This document shows, in pieces, positions 8,229 to 15,063 of a stretch of 17,154 bases of DNA; position 1 is the first letter of the stretch; each line of letters opens with the position of its first letter. The stretch covers positions 1 through 17,154 of the forward strand of contig CALFXQ010000152.1 in NCBI GenBank assembly GCA_937958285.1, written 5' to 3'. The notes beneath the pieces are model-generated. The model had not been told where the DNA came from, did not search any database, and worked only from the letters and a program-made list of their open reading frames with translations. A program made the position numbers and the translations under genes. Source of the DNA: an uncultured Fusibacter sp. GTDB taxonomy: Bacteria; Bacillota; Clostridia; Peptostreptococcales; Acidaminobacteraceae.

Positions 8229-9266
8229 TTAACCGTAGATGTTCTCGTAGACTTCGCGCAGTGCCGCTGACTCACGCATAATGTTGAGTGCGATTGCCGC
8301 GTGTCCTCTAGCGTAGCCATTGCCAATGATCATCGTTGTATCCATACCTACACCTTCTGCACCAAGAGCAGCAGCAGTAAAGCTTGTCGCCATTGAGAAG
8401 AAATAGATTAAGCCATCAGGATTTGTTGCGAGTATTGTAGACATTTCTGTTCCAGGGATATTGACGCAATTGATTGTTACATCTGCCATTTTTCCATCTG
8501 TCACTTCTTTAATAGCATTCATAATTTCAACAGGTTTCGTAGCATCCGACGCGATGTAAACATCGGCAAGTCCAAGTTTTTTAACGCGCTCAAGTGATTT
8601 TTCAGAGTGTCCTAGGCAGATGACTTTGCCAGTAATGCCCGCGCGCTTTTTCGCCTCGTAAAGGCAAAGCATACCCGATTTACCCGCACCGCCAATGACT
8701 AAAACCGTATCGCCTGGCTTAACGAGTTTCGCCGTCTGCGCAGGAGCTCCAGCAACGTCTAACACAGAAAGTGCTAAATTCTCAGGAAGATCCGATGGCA
8801 GTACCGCGTAAATGCCAGATTCAAATAGAATGGCCTGGGCTGTAACATCCACTTGATCAATGTCTTTTCTCACTGCGTCAATGCTCTCGATTTTGAGTGG
8901 TGTCAACGAGAGGGAAACAAGCGTAGCGATTTTATCACCGACTTTAAGGTCCGTTTTTCCCACAAGTGCAGAACCAATTTCTTTAATGCGGCCAATTAAC
9001 ATACCCCCGCTACCGGTTACTGGATTATGTTGCTTCCCACGCGTATTTACAGTATCGAGAATGATTTTTTTTATGCCCTCAATATCGCCACCTGCTTGCT
9101 CTTTAATTTGAGTAAAGCTCGCAGAGTCTACATTGAGCGTCTGTACATCAATTAATATCTCATTGTCGTAGATTTCCATGGTATTATCGATTTTTAATGC
9201 TGGTTGTGGCAATGTGCCTACTGGTTCGATTACGCGATGTGTACCAAATTTGCATCCTACTCTCAT
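8229..9266 (-). CDS. kdd: L-erythro-3,5-diaminohexanoate dehydrogenase
   Basis: Oxidises 3,5-diaminohexanoate, the product of KamDE, to 5-amino-3-oxohexanoate with NAD+ and release of ammonia. The 345 residues have the usual layout: an N-terminal GroES-like part and a Rossmann domain with the nucleotide loop G-G-A-G-K-S-G-M (192-199). There is no zinc-binding Cys/His pattern of typical alcohol dehydrogenases, as expected for this family. The ATG at 9266 has GGGAGG about 6 nt upstream. It is the first gene behind the sigma-54 promoter and lies ahead of kamA. In several other organisms kdd sits after kamE together with kce and kal, so the position here is a local arrangement. Confidence 0.94.
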   Translation of the reverse strand: MRVGCKFGTHRVIEPVGTLPQPALKIDNTMEIYDNEILIDVQTLNVDSASFTQIKEQAGGDIEGIKKIILDTVNTRGKQHNPVTGSGGMLIGRIKEIGSALVGKTDLKVGDKIATLVSLSLTPLKIESIDAVRKDIDQVDVTAQAILFESGIYAVLPSDLPENLALSVLDVAGAPAQTAKLVKPGDTVLVIGGAGKSGMLCLYEAKKRAGITGKVICLGHSEKSLERVKKLGLADVYIASDATKPVEIMNAIKEVTDGKMADVTINCVNIPGTEMSTILATNPDGLIYFFSMATSFTAAALGAEGVGMDTTMIIGNGYARGHAAIALNIMRESAALREVYENIYG

Positions 9267-9318
9267 AGTTTCCTCCCGTTATACCGCCTGGCATTGTGTT
9301 GTTCACATTAATTACTTA

Positions 9319-9335
9319 AGCAAGGCTTATGCCAA
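9319..9335 (-). promoter_or_regulatory. Sigma-54 (-24/-12) promoter of the kdd-kam operon
   Basis: The minus strand reads TTGGCATAAGCCTTGCT, matching the RpoN consensus YTGGCACGRNNNTTGCW at all fixed positions except CG (here TA). The invariant GG (9333-9332) and GC (9321-9320) have the required spacing. Transcription would start near 9308, leaving a leader of about 42 nt before the kdd ATG. The gene directly upstream encodes a sigma-54 activator, which makes the pairing convincing. Confidence 0.9.
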
Positions 9336-9354
9336 TTGTTAAGAAATCGTTCTC

Positions 9355-9372
9355 CCCTTGATTTTGCAAGGG
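9355..9372. promoter_or_regulatory. Palindrome upstream of the sigma-54 promoter, candidate activator site
   Basis: CCCTTG, six bases, CAAGGG form a perfect 18-bp interrupted palindrome. Its near edge is about 20 bp upstream of the -24 element and its centre is about 55 bp upstream of the expected start. There is no U tract on either side, so it is not a terminator. It may be the upstream activating sequence bound by the Fis-type domain of the neighbouring regulator, although such sites usually lie further upstream. Almost all the sequence available between terminator and promoter is this stretch. Confidence 0.45.
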
Positions 9373-9405
9373 TTCTATGGATTCGCAGATAAGAAATATA
9401 CGCAT

Positions 9406-9441
9406 AAAAAAAAGAAGCGCCGAAATTTCGGCACGTCTTCT
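9406..9441 (-). terminator. Intrinsic terminator after the sigma-54 activator gene
   Basis: On the minus strand, a self-complementary core GCCGAAATTTCGGC (9432-9419) is extended by CTTC-side pairing (AGAAG at 9441-9437 with CTTCT ending at 9413) and followed by U residues (9413-9406 is A8 on the plus strand). It starts 17 nt after the stop codon of the activator and separates it from the sigma-54 promoter. Confidence 0.9.
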
Positions 9442-9457
9442 GGCAAAGGCACTGCAA

Positions 9458-10849
9458 TTAAAGAAAACGCTTGATTTTAGATTGTAACGTCTGCCTTGGT
9501 ATGCCTAGGTTCTTAGCAGCTTCTGAAATGTTGTTGCCACTGAGCATTAGCGCATGTCTTAACAATTGTCTCTCGTAGGCAATCAGCGATTGCTCTAAGG
9601 GTTGATCGATCGTCGTGCAAATCACTGGCGAATCGAGGTTTCCTTCACTTACAGCCTTGAGCCCCTGAAAATTTGCAGGTAAATCTTGCTGGTGGATCCA
9701 CTCGTCGTCCGTTAAATGCATGGCCGCTTCGATTACATGTTCTAATTCCCGTACATTGCCCGGCCACTGATACACTTCAAAGCAATTGACGACCTCTTTA
9801 TGTAAGCCCTTGACGCGCTTATTCAGTTGTTGATTAAAACGCTGAATAAAACGCGTCACCAAAAGACCCAAGTCGCCCATGCGGTTTCTGAGAGGCGGTA
9901 AAACGAGGGTAATGGTATTGAGTCGGTAGTATAAATCCTGGCGCAACTGCCCTTTTTCTAACGCTTCTTCGGGTGACAAATTCATTGCGGCAATAACACG
10001 CACATCCACCCTACGCGAGGCGTTATCTCCTAACCTGCGCAACCAACCATCCTGCAAAAAGCGCAACAGCTTGGCCTGAAGTTCTAAGGGCATTGAATTC
10101 ATTTCGTCTAAAAACAAGGTGCCCCCATTGGCGGTTTCTAAAAGACCAATGCGATCCTTTGCGCCCGTATAAGCGCCTTCAGCAGTTCCAAAGAGCAGGC
10201 CTTCTAATAGGTTTGCAGGCAAGGCTGCGCAGTTTTGTGCGATGAAGGGTGCATGGCTGCGCTTGCTTGCGCCGTGAATCGCCTGTACAAAGAGCTCTTT
10301 ACCTGTGCCGGTCTCGCCGACCACGAGTACTGGACTCGTAGTGAGTGCAGCTTTCTTCGCCATTTCCTTAAGTCGATTGACGGAAAAATCCTCCGTGAGA
10401 ATACTGTCAAAATTGTAGTGTATGGGATCGCCAACTGAATGTTCAACCCGTTCTGTCGACTGAAATACACGGCGCTGCAAATCTGCTATGCGCTCACTCA
10501 TGACCTTCACATCGGTGATGTCCCTTGAAATTTCTACGGCACCAACTACTAAACCTGAATCCATAATTGGCAAGGTGGTGTTTATTGTAGCGATGGTCTT
10601 ACCCCGATATGTCTTAAATGTCTGCTCTCTATTAAAAATAGCTGATCCTGTTCTCAATACCTGAAAAAGCGTAGACGTCTCTTGATTGAGTGAGGGATAA
10701 ACCGATAGCAGCGATTTTCCCACAACATCGTTAGGGTCTATATCATCTAGTCGCGTCACTCTCTGATTGCAATAGACGATGATACCTTCAGTATCAATTT
10801 CCATCACACCATCGCTCACATGATCGAGCAAATATCGAAGGTTTTTCAT
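9458..10849 (-). CDS. PAS-domain sigma-54-dependent transcriptional activator
   Basis: 463 residues. Domains in order: PAS sensor (about 1-115), a short coiled-coil linker (115-135), the sigma-54 AAA+ domain (about 148-385), and a Fis-type helix-turn-helix (about 424-461). Visible motifs are Walker A G-E-T-G-T-G-K-E (178-185), the sigma-54-contacting loop as G-A-Y-T-G-A (225-230; Tyr instead of the common Phe is tolerated in this family), and Walker B G-G-T-L-F-L-D-E (242-249). The layout is that of RocR, the activator of arginine catabolism. Immediately downstream is a -24/-12 promoter before kdd-kamABCDE, so I infer that it switches on lysine fermentation, probably sensing lysine or an intermediate through the PAS domain. 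The start has TGGAGG about 6 nt upstream. It lacks a promoter of its own in the 76-nt gap, so expression probably depends on read-through past the tandem hairpins. Confidence 0.93.
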   Translation of the reverse strand: MKNLRYLLDHVSDGVMEIDTEGIIVYCNQRVTRLDDIDPNDVVGKSLLSVYPSLNQETSTLFQVLRTGSAIFNREQTFKTYRGKTIATINTTLPIMDSGLVVGAVEISRDITDVKVMSERIADLQRRVFQSTERVEHSVGDPIHYNFDSILTEDFSVNRLKEMAKKAALTTSPVLVVGETGTGKELFVQAIHGASKRSHAPFIAQNCAALPANLLEGLLFGTAEGAYTGAKDRIGLLETANGGTLFLDEMNSMPLELQAKLLRFLQDGWLRRLGDNASRRVDVRVIAAMNLSPEEALEKGQLRQDLYYRLNTITLVLPPLRNRMGDLGLLVTRFIQRFNQQLNKRVKGLHKEVVNCFEVYQWPGNVRELEHVIEAAMHLTDDEWIHQQDLPANFQGLKAVSEGNLDSPVICTTIDQPLEQSLIAYERQLLRHALMLSGNNISEAAKNLGIPRQTLQSKIKRFL

Positions 10850-10862
10850 AAAGCCTCCATAT

Positions 10863-10908
10863 AGAAAAGACTGCCGAAAAAACGGCAGTTGCGCCGATAT
10901 TTCGGCAG
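10863..10908 (-). terminator. Tandem hairpins before the sigma-54 activator gene: leaky terminator or attenuator
   Basis: The RNA carries four segments in order: CUGCCG, UCGGCG, CUGCCG, CGGCAG. Segments 1+2 give GCCGA/UCGGC with a 4-nt loop, and segments 3+4 give CUGCCG/CGGCAG with a U6 loop followed by UCUUUUCU. Alternatively 2 pairs with 3 and 1 with 4. The second hairpin ends about 20 nt before the activator ATG, close to its ribosome binding site. It could be the terminator after DUF1934, or a control point for the activator gene. Confidence 0.6.
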
Positions 10909-10925
10909 CTCTGCATTAGCCCACC

Positions 10926-11345
10926 TTAGATTGCACGATAACTGATGACCAAGGTATGCATGGCTTCGTGTACACCTTGAATAGACAGTGCATACTCAAT
11001 TGTTACCTCACCAGACACTTCTGTAAGTGCCATTTCAAGTCGGTGTGTTAAGGTTTCAAGTTTGAAAACACCATAGGGTGTCTCATACTCTGAATCTTCT
11101 CGAACGCCCTTTTCAAAATGGATACTCGATGTATTGGCACCATAGCGCCTCATGGTTACGTGATCCTCATGAATTTTGAGCGTGGTTTTATGACCGGGAA
11201 ATCCTGAAAGCTCCGATTCTTCGTATACGAGAAAAATCGCCCCCATACGCTCATAATACTTTCCTTCAGATGTAAACTCGATAATCTGAGGAGGTTCGCC
11301 CAACGTCTTTTGTGTCGCCTTGACCGTTATCAATACGTTTAACAT
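10926..11345 (-). CDS. DUF1934 (YwiB-like) beta-barrel protein
   Basis: 139 residues, with no signal peptide or membrane segment. The alternation of short beta strands and the G-x-Y-Y-E-R, H-x-T-M-R-R-Y-G and T-P-Y-G-V-F patterns match the DUF1934/YwiB family, which folds as a calycin-like small barrel. Its function is not known. The ATG overlaps the end of ddl by 7 nt, with GGGGAG upstream inside ddl, so translation is coupled to the D-Ala-D-Ala ligase. In Bacillus the homologue lies beside argS instead. The region after it holds the tandem hairpins, and no further gene follows before the activator. Confidence 0.85.
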   Translation of the reverse strand: MLNVLITVKATQKTLGEPPQIIEFTSEGKYYERMGAIFLVYEESELSGFPGHKTTLKIHEDHVTMRRYGANTSSIHFEKGVREDSEYETPYGVFKLETLTHRLEMALTEVSGEVTIEYALSIQGVHEAMHTLVISYRAI

Positions 11346-12400
11346 ATTGTTCTCCCCATTGCCTGTTCAAGCAAATCGGTAATAAGCGCACGATATGAAA
11401 CGCCCATTTGAGCACATAAGGTTGGATACATACTGAATTTTGTAAAGCCAGGCAATGTATTTAACTCGCTCAAGTAAACTTCTTCGGTATTTCGATCAAC
11501 AAGAAAATCTACTCGTGCCATCCCCTCACACCCGAGTAACTCATAGGCGCGAACAGACTCTGCACGAATGGTTGAAATGACCTTTTCAGAAATCTTTGCC
11601 GGCACAATCAACTCACTAGGCGCTTGATCTGAATATTTTGCCTCATAGTCATAAAACTCGTGGCTCGCTACAATCTCGCCCACAGCCATAGCCCTTGGCG
11701 CGATAGTTCCTAAAACACCACATTCCAACTCACGTGCATCAATACCCTGCTCCAATAATACGCGCTTGTCATATTTAAATGCATCTTCGAGGGCATTCTC
11801 GAGGTCTTCAGCGCGATGAACCTTATGAATTCCAAGACTTGAACCCAGATTTGAGGGCTTCACGAAAATGGGATAATTCAACGCTTTTTCTACAAATGCT
11901 GCTAGGCTGTTGTCTTCTGTTAAAGCATTATAGGCACTTTTAGTAAGACTTATAAATGCCGCTTGTTTAAAACCATTGGCCTTGAGTACTTCTTTTGCAA
12001 GTCTTTTGTCCATGCAGATTGCAGATGCCGTTACATCTGCACCGACAAATGGTAAGCCGATCACCTTTAAAAAGCCTTGCAACTGGCCATCTTCACCACC
12101 TGGTCCGTGTATGATGGGAAAGGCTACATCGATTTCTCTCGTTAAAAGTGCGGTTAATGAGACATAATCCATAATCTGACCTGTCGTGAATAACTGATCA
12201 GATTGGCTTGTTTGGATGGTCTCAAATCTGTATGGTCGGTTATCGCGATCTAATCCGATAAGCGTAGCTGTAAACAAGTTAACATCTAAATTTTCTACAA
12301 TAGACATGGCACTCAATATGGATACGTCATGCTCAGCAGAGGCACCACCAAATAATATGGCAACGCGCTTTTTAGCTGTGCTGTTATCAGTTTCTGTCAT
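11339..12400 (-). CDS. ddl: D-alanine--D-alanine ligase
   Basis: Joins two D-alanines with ATP to make the dipeptide end of the peptidoglycan precursor, in the cytoplasm. The 353 residues include the N-terminal F-G-G-x-S-A-E-H-D-V-S signature (18-28), H-G-P-G-G-E-D-G-Q-L-Q-G, the ATP-grasp strand V-K-P-S-N-L-G-S-S-L-G, the omega loop Y-D-Y-E-A-K-Y, and the C-terminal L-N-T-L-P-G-F-T. The E-A-K-Y loop is that of ordinary D-Ala-D-Ala ligases; VanA-type D-lactate ligases differ here, so there is no sign of glycopeptide resistance. The ATG overlaps the GntR-gene stop in an ATGA, with GAGGT upstream. It is the third gene of the ispE unit. Confidence 0.95.
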   Translation of the reverse strand: MTETDNSTAKKRVAILFGGASAEHDVSILSAMSIVENLDVNLFTATLIGLDRDNRPYRFETIQTSQSDQLFTTGQIMDYVSLTALLTREIDVAFPIIHGPGGEDGQLQGFLKVIGLPFVGADVTASAICMDKRLAKEVLKANGFKQAAFISLTKSAYNALTEDNSLAAFVEKALNYPIFVKPSNLGSSLGIHKVHRAEDLENALEDAFKYDKRVLLEQGIDARELECGVLGTIAPRAMAVGEIVASHEFYDYEAKYSDQAPSELIVPAKISEKVISTIRAESVRAYELLGCEGMARVDFLVDRNTEEVYLSELNTLPGFTKFSMYPTLCAQMGVSYRALITDLLEQAMGRTIC

Positions 12401-13095
12401 AGCTGACCTCGCTTAGTCTTGCGATCAGTATTCCACTCTCTAACCGAGCGCTCCACAATGTGAATGTGCTCTTCTGCCACACTTCGCGCAAACTGACCAT
12501 CTCTAGCGCGAATCGCCTTAATAATGTCTTTGTGGCCTTCACTGATTAATTGATAGTCATCGAATTCACTAAAATACACCACTCTAAACCGATGAAACTG
12601 ATCTTGTAAACCTTTAATTAAGTCTTTGAGCTTTTCGTTTTTTGTCGCTTTATAAATTAGATCGTGGAAGCGGTTATCCGTTTCGATTAAGCCCTCTTTG
12701 TCTTCTAGGAGGATGGCTTTTTCAAATTTCTCTGTTAGCTTTTCCATTTCTTTTAAGTCTTTTTCAGACATTGCCGTTGCCGCTTGAAACGCAGCAAACC
12801 CTTCGAGTAACGCCCGTACTTCTAATACATCTAGCATATCTTTAGCATTGATGTCTTTGACGTAGGCGCCTTTTCTCGGTACCATCTCTATGAAATTTTC
12901 TTGCTCGAGTTTTTTCATCGCCTCTCGAACCGGCGTTCTGCTCACACCCAACTTGTCTGCGAGCTGAATTTCCATTAACCGTTCGCCTGGTTTAAGCTTA
13001 CCTGTTAAGATTGCATCTCTCAAGTATTCAAATACCACATCACCTAAGGGCTTATAGTCCTTTAATGACAGTTTCCCCAATCCCTTGTTCTGCAT
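12397..13095 (-). CDS. GntR-family (FadR/FCD) transcriptional regulator
   Basis: 232 residues. An N-terminal winged helix (about 12-78) has the family hallmark of A-D-K-L-G-V-S-R-T-P-V-R-E-A. The C-terminal FCD domain (about 88-215) carries the Asp and His residues typical of the metal-binding subgroup (D-N-R-F-H-D, E-G-H-K-D, A-E-E-H). Such proteins respond to carboxylic acids or sugar acids; the ligand cannot be read from sequence. The start at 13095 overlaps ispE by 44 nt and is chosen because GGAGGG lies 7 nt upstream. It overlaps ddl by 4 nt. A near-palindrome of GntR type lies at the transcription start of this operon (13986-13997), which suggests that it represses its own operon, including ispE and ddl. 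Confidence 0.92.
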   Translation of the reverse strand: MQNKGLGKLSLKDYKPLGDVVFEYLRDAILTGKLKPGERLMEIQLADKLGVSRTPVREAMKKLEQENFIEMVPRKGAYVKDINAKDMLDVLEVRALLEGFAAFQAATAMSEKDLKEMEKLTEKFEKAILLEDKEGLIETDNRFHDLIYKATKNEKLKDLIKGLQDQFHRFRVVYFSEFDDYQLISEGHKDIIKAIRARDGQFARSVAEEHIHIVERSVREWNTDRKTKRGQL

Positions 13096-13966
13096 GCGAT
13101 TCCCTCCGAGATACCGGTCTCACCAAATACGCCTGTTGATAAAACCGCTTCATATTTTTAAGGGCCTTTTTAGCCACATCATCTCTCTTGAACAACCCAA
13201 ATACCGTTGGCCCCGAACCACTCATTTGAGCCGCTACAGCGCCATAAGCAACTAACTGTTGTTTTATTTGGTCGATCACGGGATGTTCTCTAATTGTAAC
13301 TGTTTCAAGTACATTTGCCATCGAGGCTGTCATTGCTCTTAAATTACCATCTTTTAAAGCCCTGATTAGGCCAGGCGTGTTAGGATGTCCCTGTACCGAT
13401 TGCCAATTTAACTGCTTATAGACATAAGGTGTAGACACACTAAGGGCTGGCTTAACGAGTAGCACCCAATAGCTCAAATTTGACTGTAACGGCGTGAGTA
13501 CCTCACCGATACCTTCTGCAAGAGCCGTTCCACCTAAAAAGCAAAATGGAATATCGGAACCAAGTTTCAGCGATAAAGTCATCAACATTTCATCAGTAAC
13601 ATCCTTAAGATCTTCTAATACAGCAATGGCACGCATCACTGTAGCAGCATCAGTGGATCCACCAGCCAGACCTGCAGCAACTGGGATGTGCTTCTCTATG
13701 AAAATATCGTAACCGGATTCTAAGTCAAAGGTTTCTTTCATTAACGTGGCTGCTCGATGGGCAATGTTCTCTGGGCCCGTTGGCAGGTAGCTCACCGAAC
13801 ACGTTAATTCTACGCGACCAGAATTGTTTTTCTTGACGGTAATGTTGTCAAAGAGCCCAATTTCTTGCATAATCATCTGCAAGTCATGATAGCCATTCTC
13901 TCTTTTACCAATTACGTCTAGAGAGAGATTTATCTTGGCATGCGCCTTCATTTGTACGTGAGCCAT
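13052..13966 (-). CDS. ispE: 4-diphosphocytidyl-2-C-methyl-D-erythritol kinase
   Basis: Phosphorylates CDP-methylerythritol with ATP in the MEP (non-mevalonate) isoprenoid pathway. The 304 residues show the GHMP kinase signatures: A-K-I-N-L-S-L-D-V near the N terminus, the ATP-binding P-V-A-A-G-L-A-G-G-S-T-D-A-A, and M-S-G-S-G-P-T-V-F near the C terminus. I placed the start at 13966 (M-A-H-V-Q-M), with AAGAGG 8 nt upstream. The in-frame ATG at 13996 nearly coincides with the expected transcription start, so it cannot be used from that promoter. It is the first gene of the ispE-gntR-ddl-DUF1934 unit and overlaps the GntR gene by 44 nt. Confidence 0.94.
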   Translation of the reverse strand: MAHVQMKAHAKINLSLDVIGKRENGYHDLQMIMQEIGLFDNITVKKNNSGRVELTCSVSYLPTGPENIAHRAATLMKETFDLESGYDIFIEKHIPVAAGLAGGSTDAATVMRAIAVLEDLKDVTDEMLMTLSLKLGSDIPFCFLGGTALAEGIGEVLTPLQSNLSYWVLLVKPALSVSTPYVYKQLNWQSVQGHPNTPGLIRALKDGNLRAMTASMANVLETVTIREHPVIDQIKQQLVAYGAVAAQMSGSGPTVFGLFKRDDVAKKALKNMKRFYQQAYLVRPVSRRESHAEQGIGETVIKGL

Positions 13967-13985
13967 TTGTTTACCTCTTATGTAC

Positions 13986-13997
13986 ATTGTATACACT
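13986..13997. promoter_or_regulatory. GntR-type operator at the ispE transcription start
   Basis: ATTGTATACACT is an 11-of-12 match to the palindrome ATTGTATACAAT, the general form of sites bound by FadR/FCD-type GntR proteins. It covers roughly +4 to +15 of the ispE transcript, a position that blocks transcription. Since the second gene of the operon is a GntR/FCD regulator, self-repression is the likely use. Confidence 0.5.
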
Positions 13998-14006
13998 AAT
14001 CACCCT

Positions 14007-14035
14007 ATTATATACCAATATCTGTGTAAGTACAA
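14007..14035 (-). promoter_or_regulatory. Sigma-A promoter of the ispE-gntR-ddl unit
   Basis: -35 TTGTAC (14035-14030), a 17-bp spacer and -10 TATAAT (14012-14007) on the minus strand. Transcription would start near 14000, leaving a leader of about 34 nt. The promoter begins 8 bp after the arcC terminator. Confidence 0.88.
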
Positions 14036-14042
14036 GGTACAC

Positions 14043-14074
14043 AAAAGGGCCGAGGTTTATAAACCTCGGCCCTT
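14043..14074 (-). terminator. Intrinsic terminator of the arginine deiminase operon
   Basis: A near-perfect stem of 14 bp, AAGGGCCGAGG(TTT) pairing with (AAA)CCTCGGCCCTT, with the loop in TTTATAAA and a short U tract (14046-14043) on the minus strand. It begins 17 nt after the arcC stop codon. Confidence 0.93.
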
Positions 14075-14090
14075 AAATCACAAGTTTCAA

Positions 14091-15032
14091 CTATCCAATA
14101 ATCAATGTTCCCGTTTTGCCCTCGATGCCCTCTTCTGCTTTTTCGAGAGAAGTAATCAATGCCTTTCTACCTGGCTTTGAAGCCGCAAAGCGCATTGCCG
14201 CTTGAACCTTAGGTAGCATAGAACCCGGTGCGAAGTGACCCTCTTGAATATACTGATCACACTCAGCTAATGTCAATTGACTCAACCACTTTTCGTTCTC
14301 TTTGCCGTAGTTAATTGCAACTTTTTCTACCGCTGTGAGAATGATCAAGTAATCTGCATCTAGAATCTCTGCCAACTTAGCACTTGCAAAATCTTTGTCG
14401 ATAACAGCCGCAACGCCTATCAAGCGGTTGCCCTCTTGAACAACTGGGATACCCCCACCACCAACGGTAATGACCACATGGCCTTTTTCTACAAGTGCCA
14501 TGACCGTTTCTTTTTCTGCTACATCAACAGGAAGTGGCGAAGCGACAACGCGTCTCCAACCTCTACCGGCATCTTCTTTCATCTTGTAGCCCTTTGTTTC
14601 AGCTAAAAGATTTGCCTGCTCTTCAGAGTAGAAAGCGCCAATTGGCTTAGTTGGATTTTGGAATGCCTTGTCGTCTTTATCTACAATCACTTGCGTGATT
14701 ACAGTGGCAACAGGTATTGAAAGCTCGCGATTTAAAAGTTCTTCGCGAATAGCATTTTGAAGGTGGTAGCCAATGTAGCCTTGGCTCATAGCGCCACATT
14801 CAGGAAATGGCATCTCAGGTGTTTTGGCTTCCGAGTTTGCAGAAGTAGACATGGCCAAGTTGATCATGCCAACTTGTGGACCATTGCCATGGGCGAGAAT
14901 GACTTCATGGCCAGCTTGAATTAAATCTACAATTGGCTTAGCTGTATTTTTAACAAGTGATAACTGCTCTTCAGGGGAGTTGCCCAACGCATTTCCACCT
15001 AATGCAACGACAATTTTGTCTCTAGCGATCAT
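14091..15032 (-). CDS. arcC: Carbamate kinase
   Basis: Transfers phosphate from carbamoyl phosphate to ADP, giving ATP, CO2 and ammonia, the energy-yielding last step of the arginine deiminase pathway. The 313 residues are the usual length. Motifs are V-V-A-L-G-G-N-A-L-G near the start, A-H-G-N-G-P-Q-V-G, and G-G-G-G-I-P-V in the middle. I placed the start at 15032 (M-I-A-R-D-K), with AGAGGTGG 6-7 nt upstream; the frame is open to 15104, but that extension covers the stem-loop region and shows no family similarity. It lies 125 nt after arcB and is followed by the operon terminator. Confidence 0.96.
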   Translation of the reverse strand: MIARDKIVVALGGNALGNSPEEQLSLVKNTAKPIVDLIQAGHEVILAHGNGPQVGMINLAMSTSANSEAKTPEMPFPECGAMSQGYIGYHLQNAIREELLNRELSIPVATVITQVIVDKDDKAFQNPTKPIGAFYSEEQANLLAETKGYKMKEDAGRGWRRVVASPLPVDVAEKETVMALVEKGHVVITVGGGGIPVVQEGNRLIGVAAVIDKDFASAKLAEILDADYLIILTAVEKVAINYGKENEKWLSQLTLAECDQYIQEGHFAPGSMLPKVQAAMRFAASKPGRKALITSLEKAEEGIEGKTGTLIIG

Positions 15033-15063
15033 AATTTCCACCTCTAATGGGATTTTTGAGCAA

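Noticed and set aside
8219..8326. 36-residue N-terminal extension of KamA
   Set aside because: It lies wholly in kdd coding sequence, lacks a ribosome binding site and would exceed the family length; the ATG at 8218 has AAGGAGA at good spacing.
9355..9372. The CCCTTG/CAAGGG palindrome as a terminator
   Set aside because: The stem is short and no U tract follows on either strand; a DNA-binding site is more likely.
11339..12400. Glycopeptide-resistance D-Ala-D-Lac ligase
   Set aside because: The omega loop reads E-A-K-Y as in ordinary Ddl, and there are no vanH/vanX-like neighbours.
13967..13996. 10-residue N-terminal extension of IspE
   Set aside because: Its ATG lies only a few bases from the predicted transcription start and has no ribosome binding site in the transcript.
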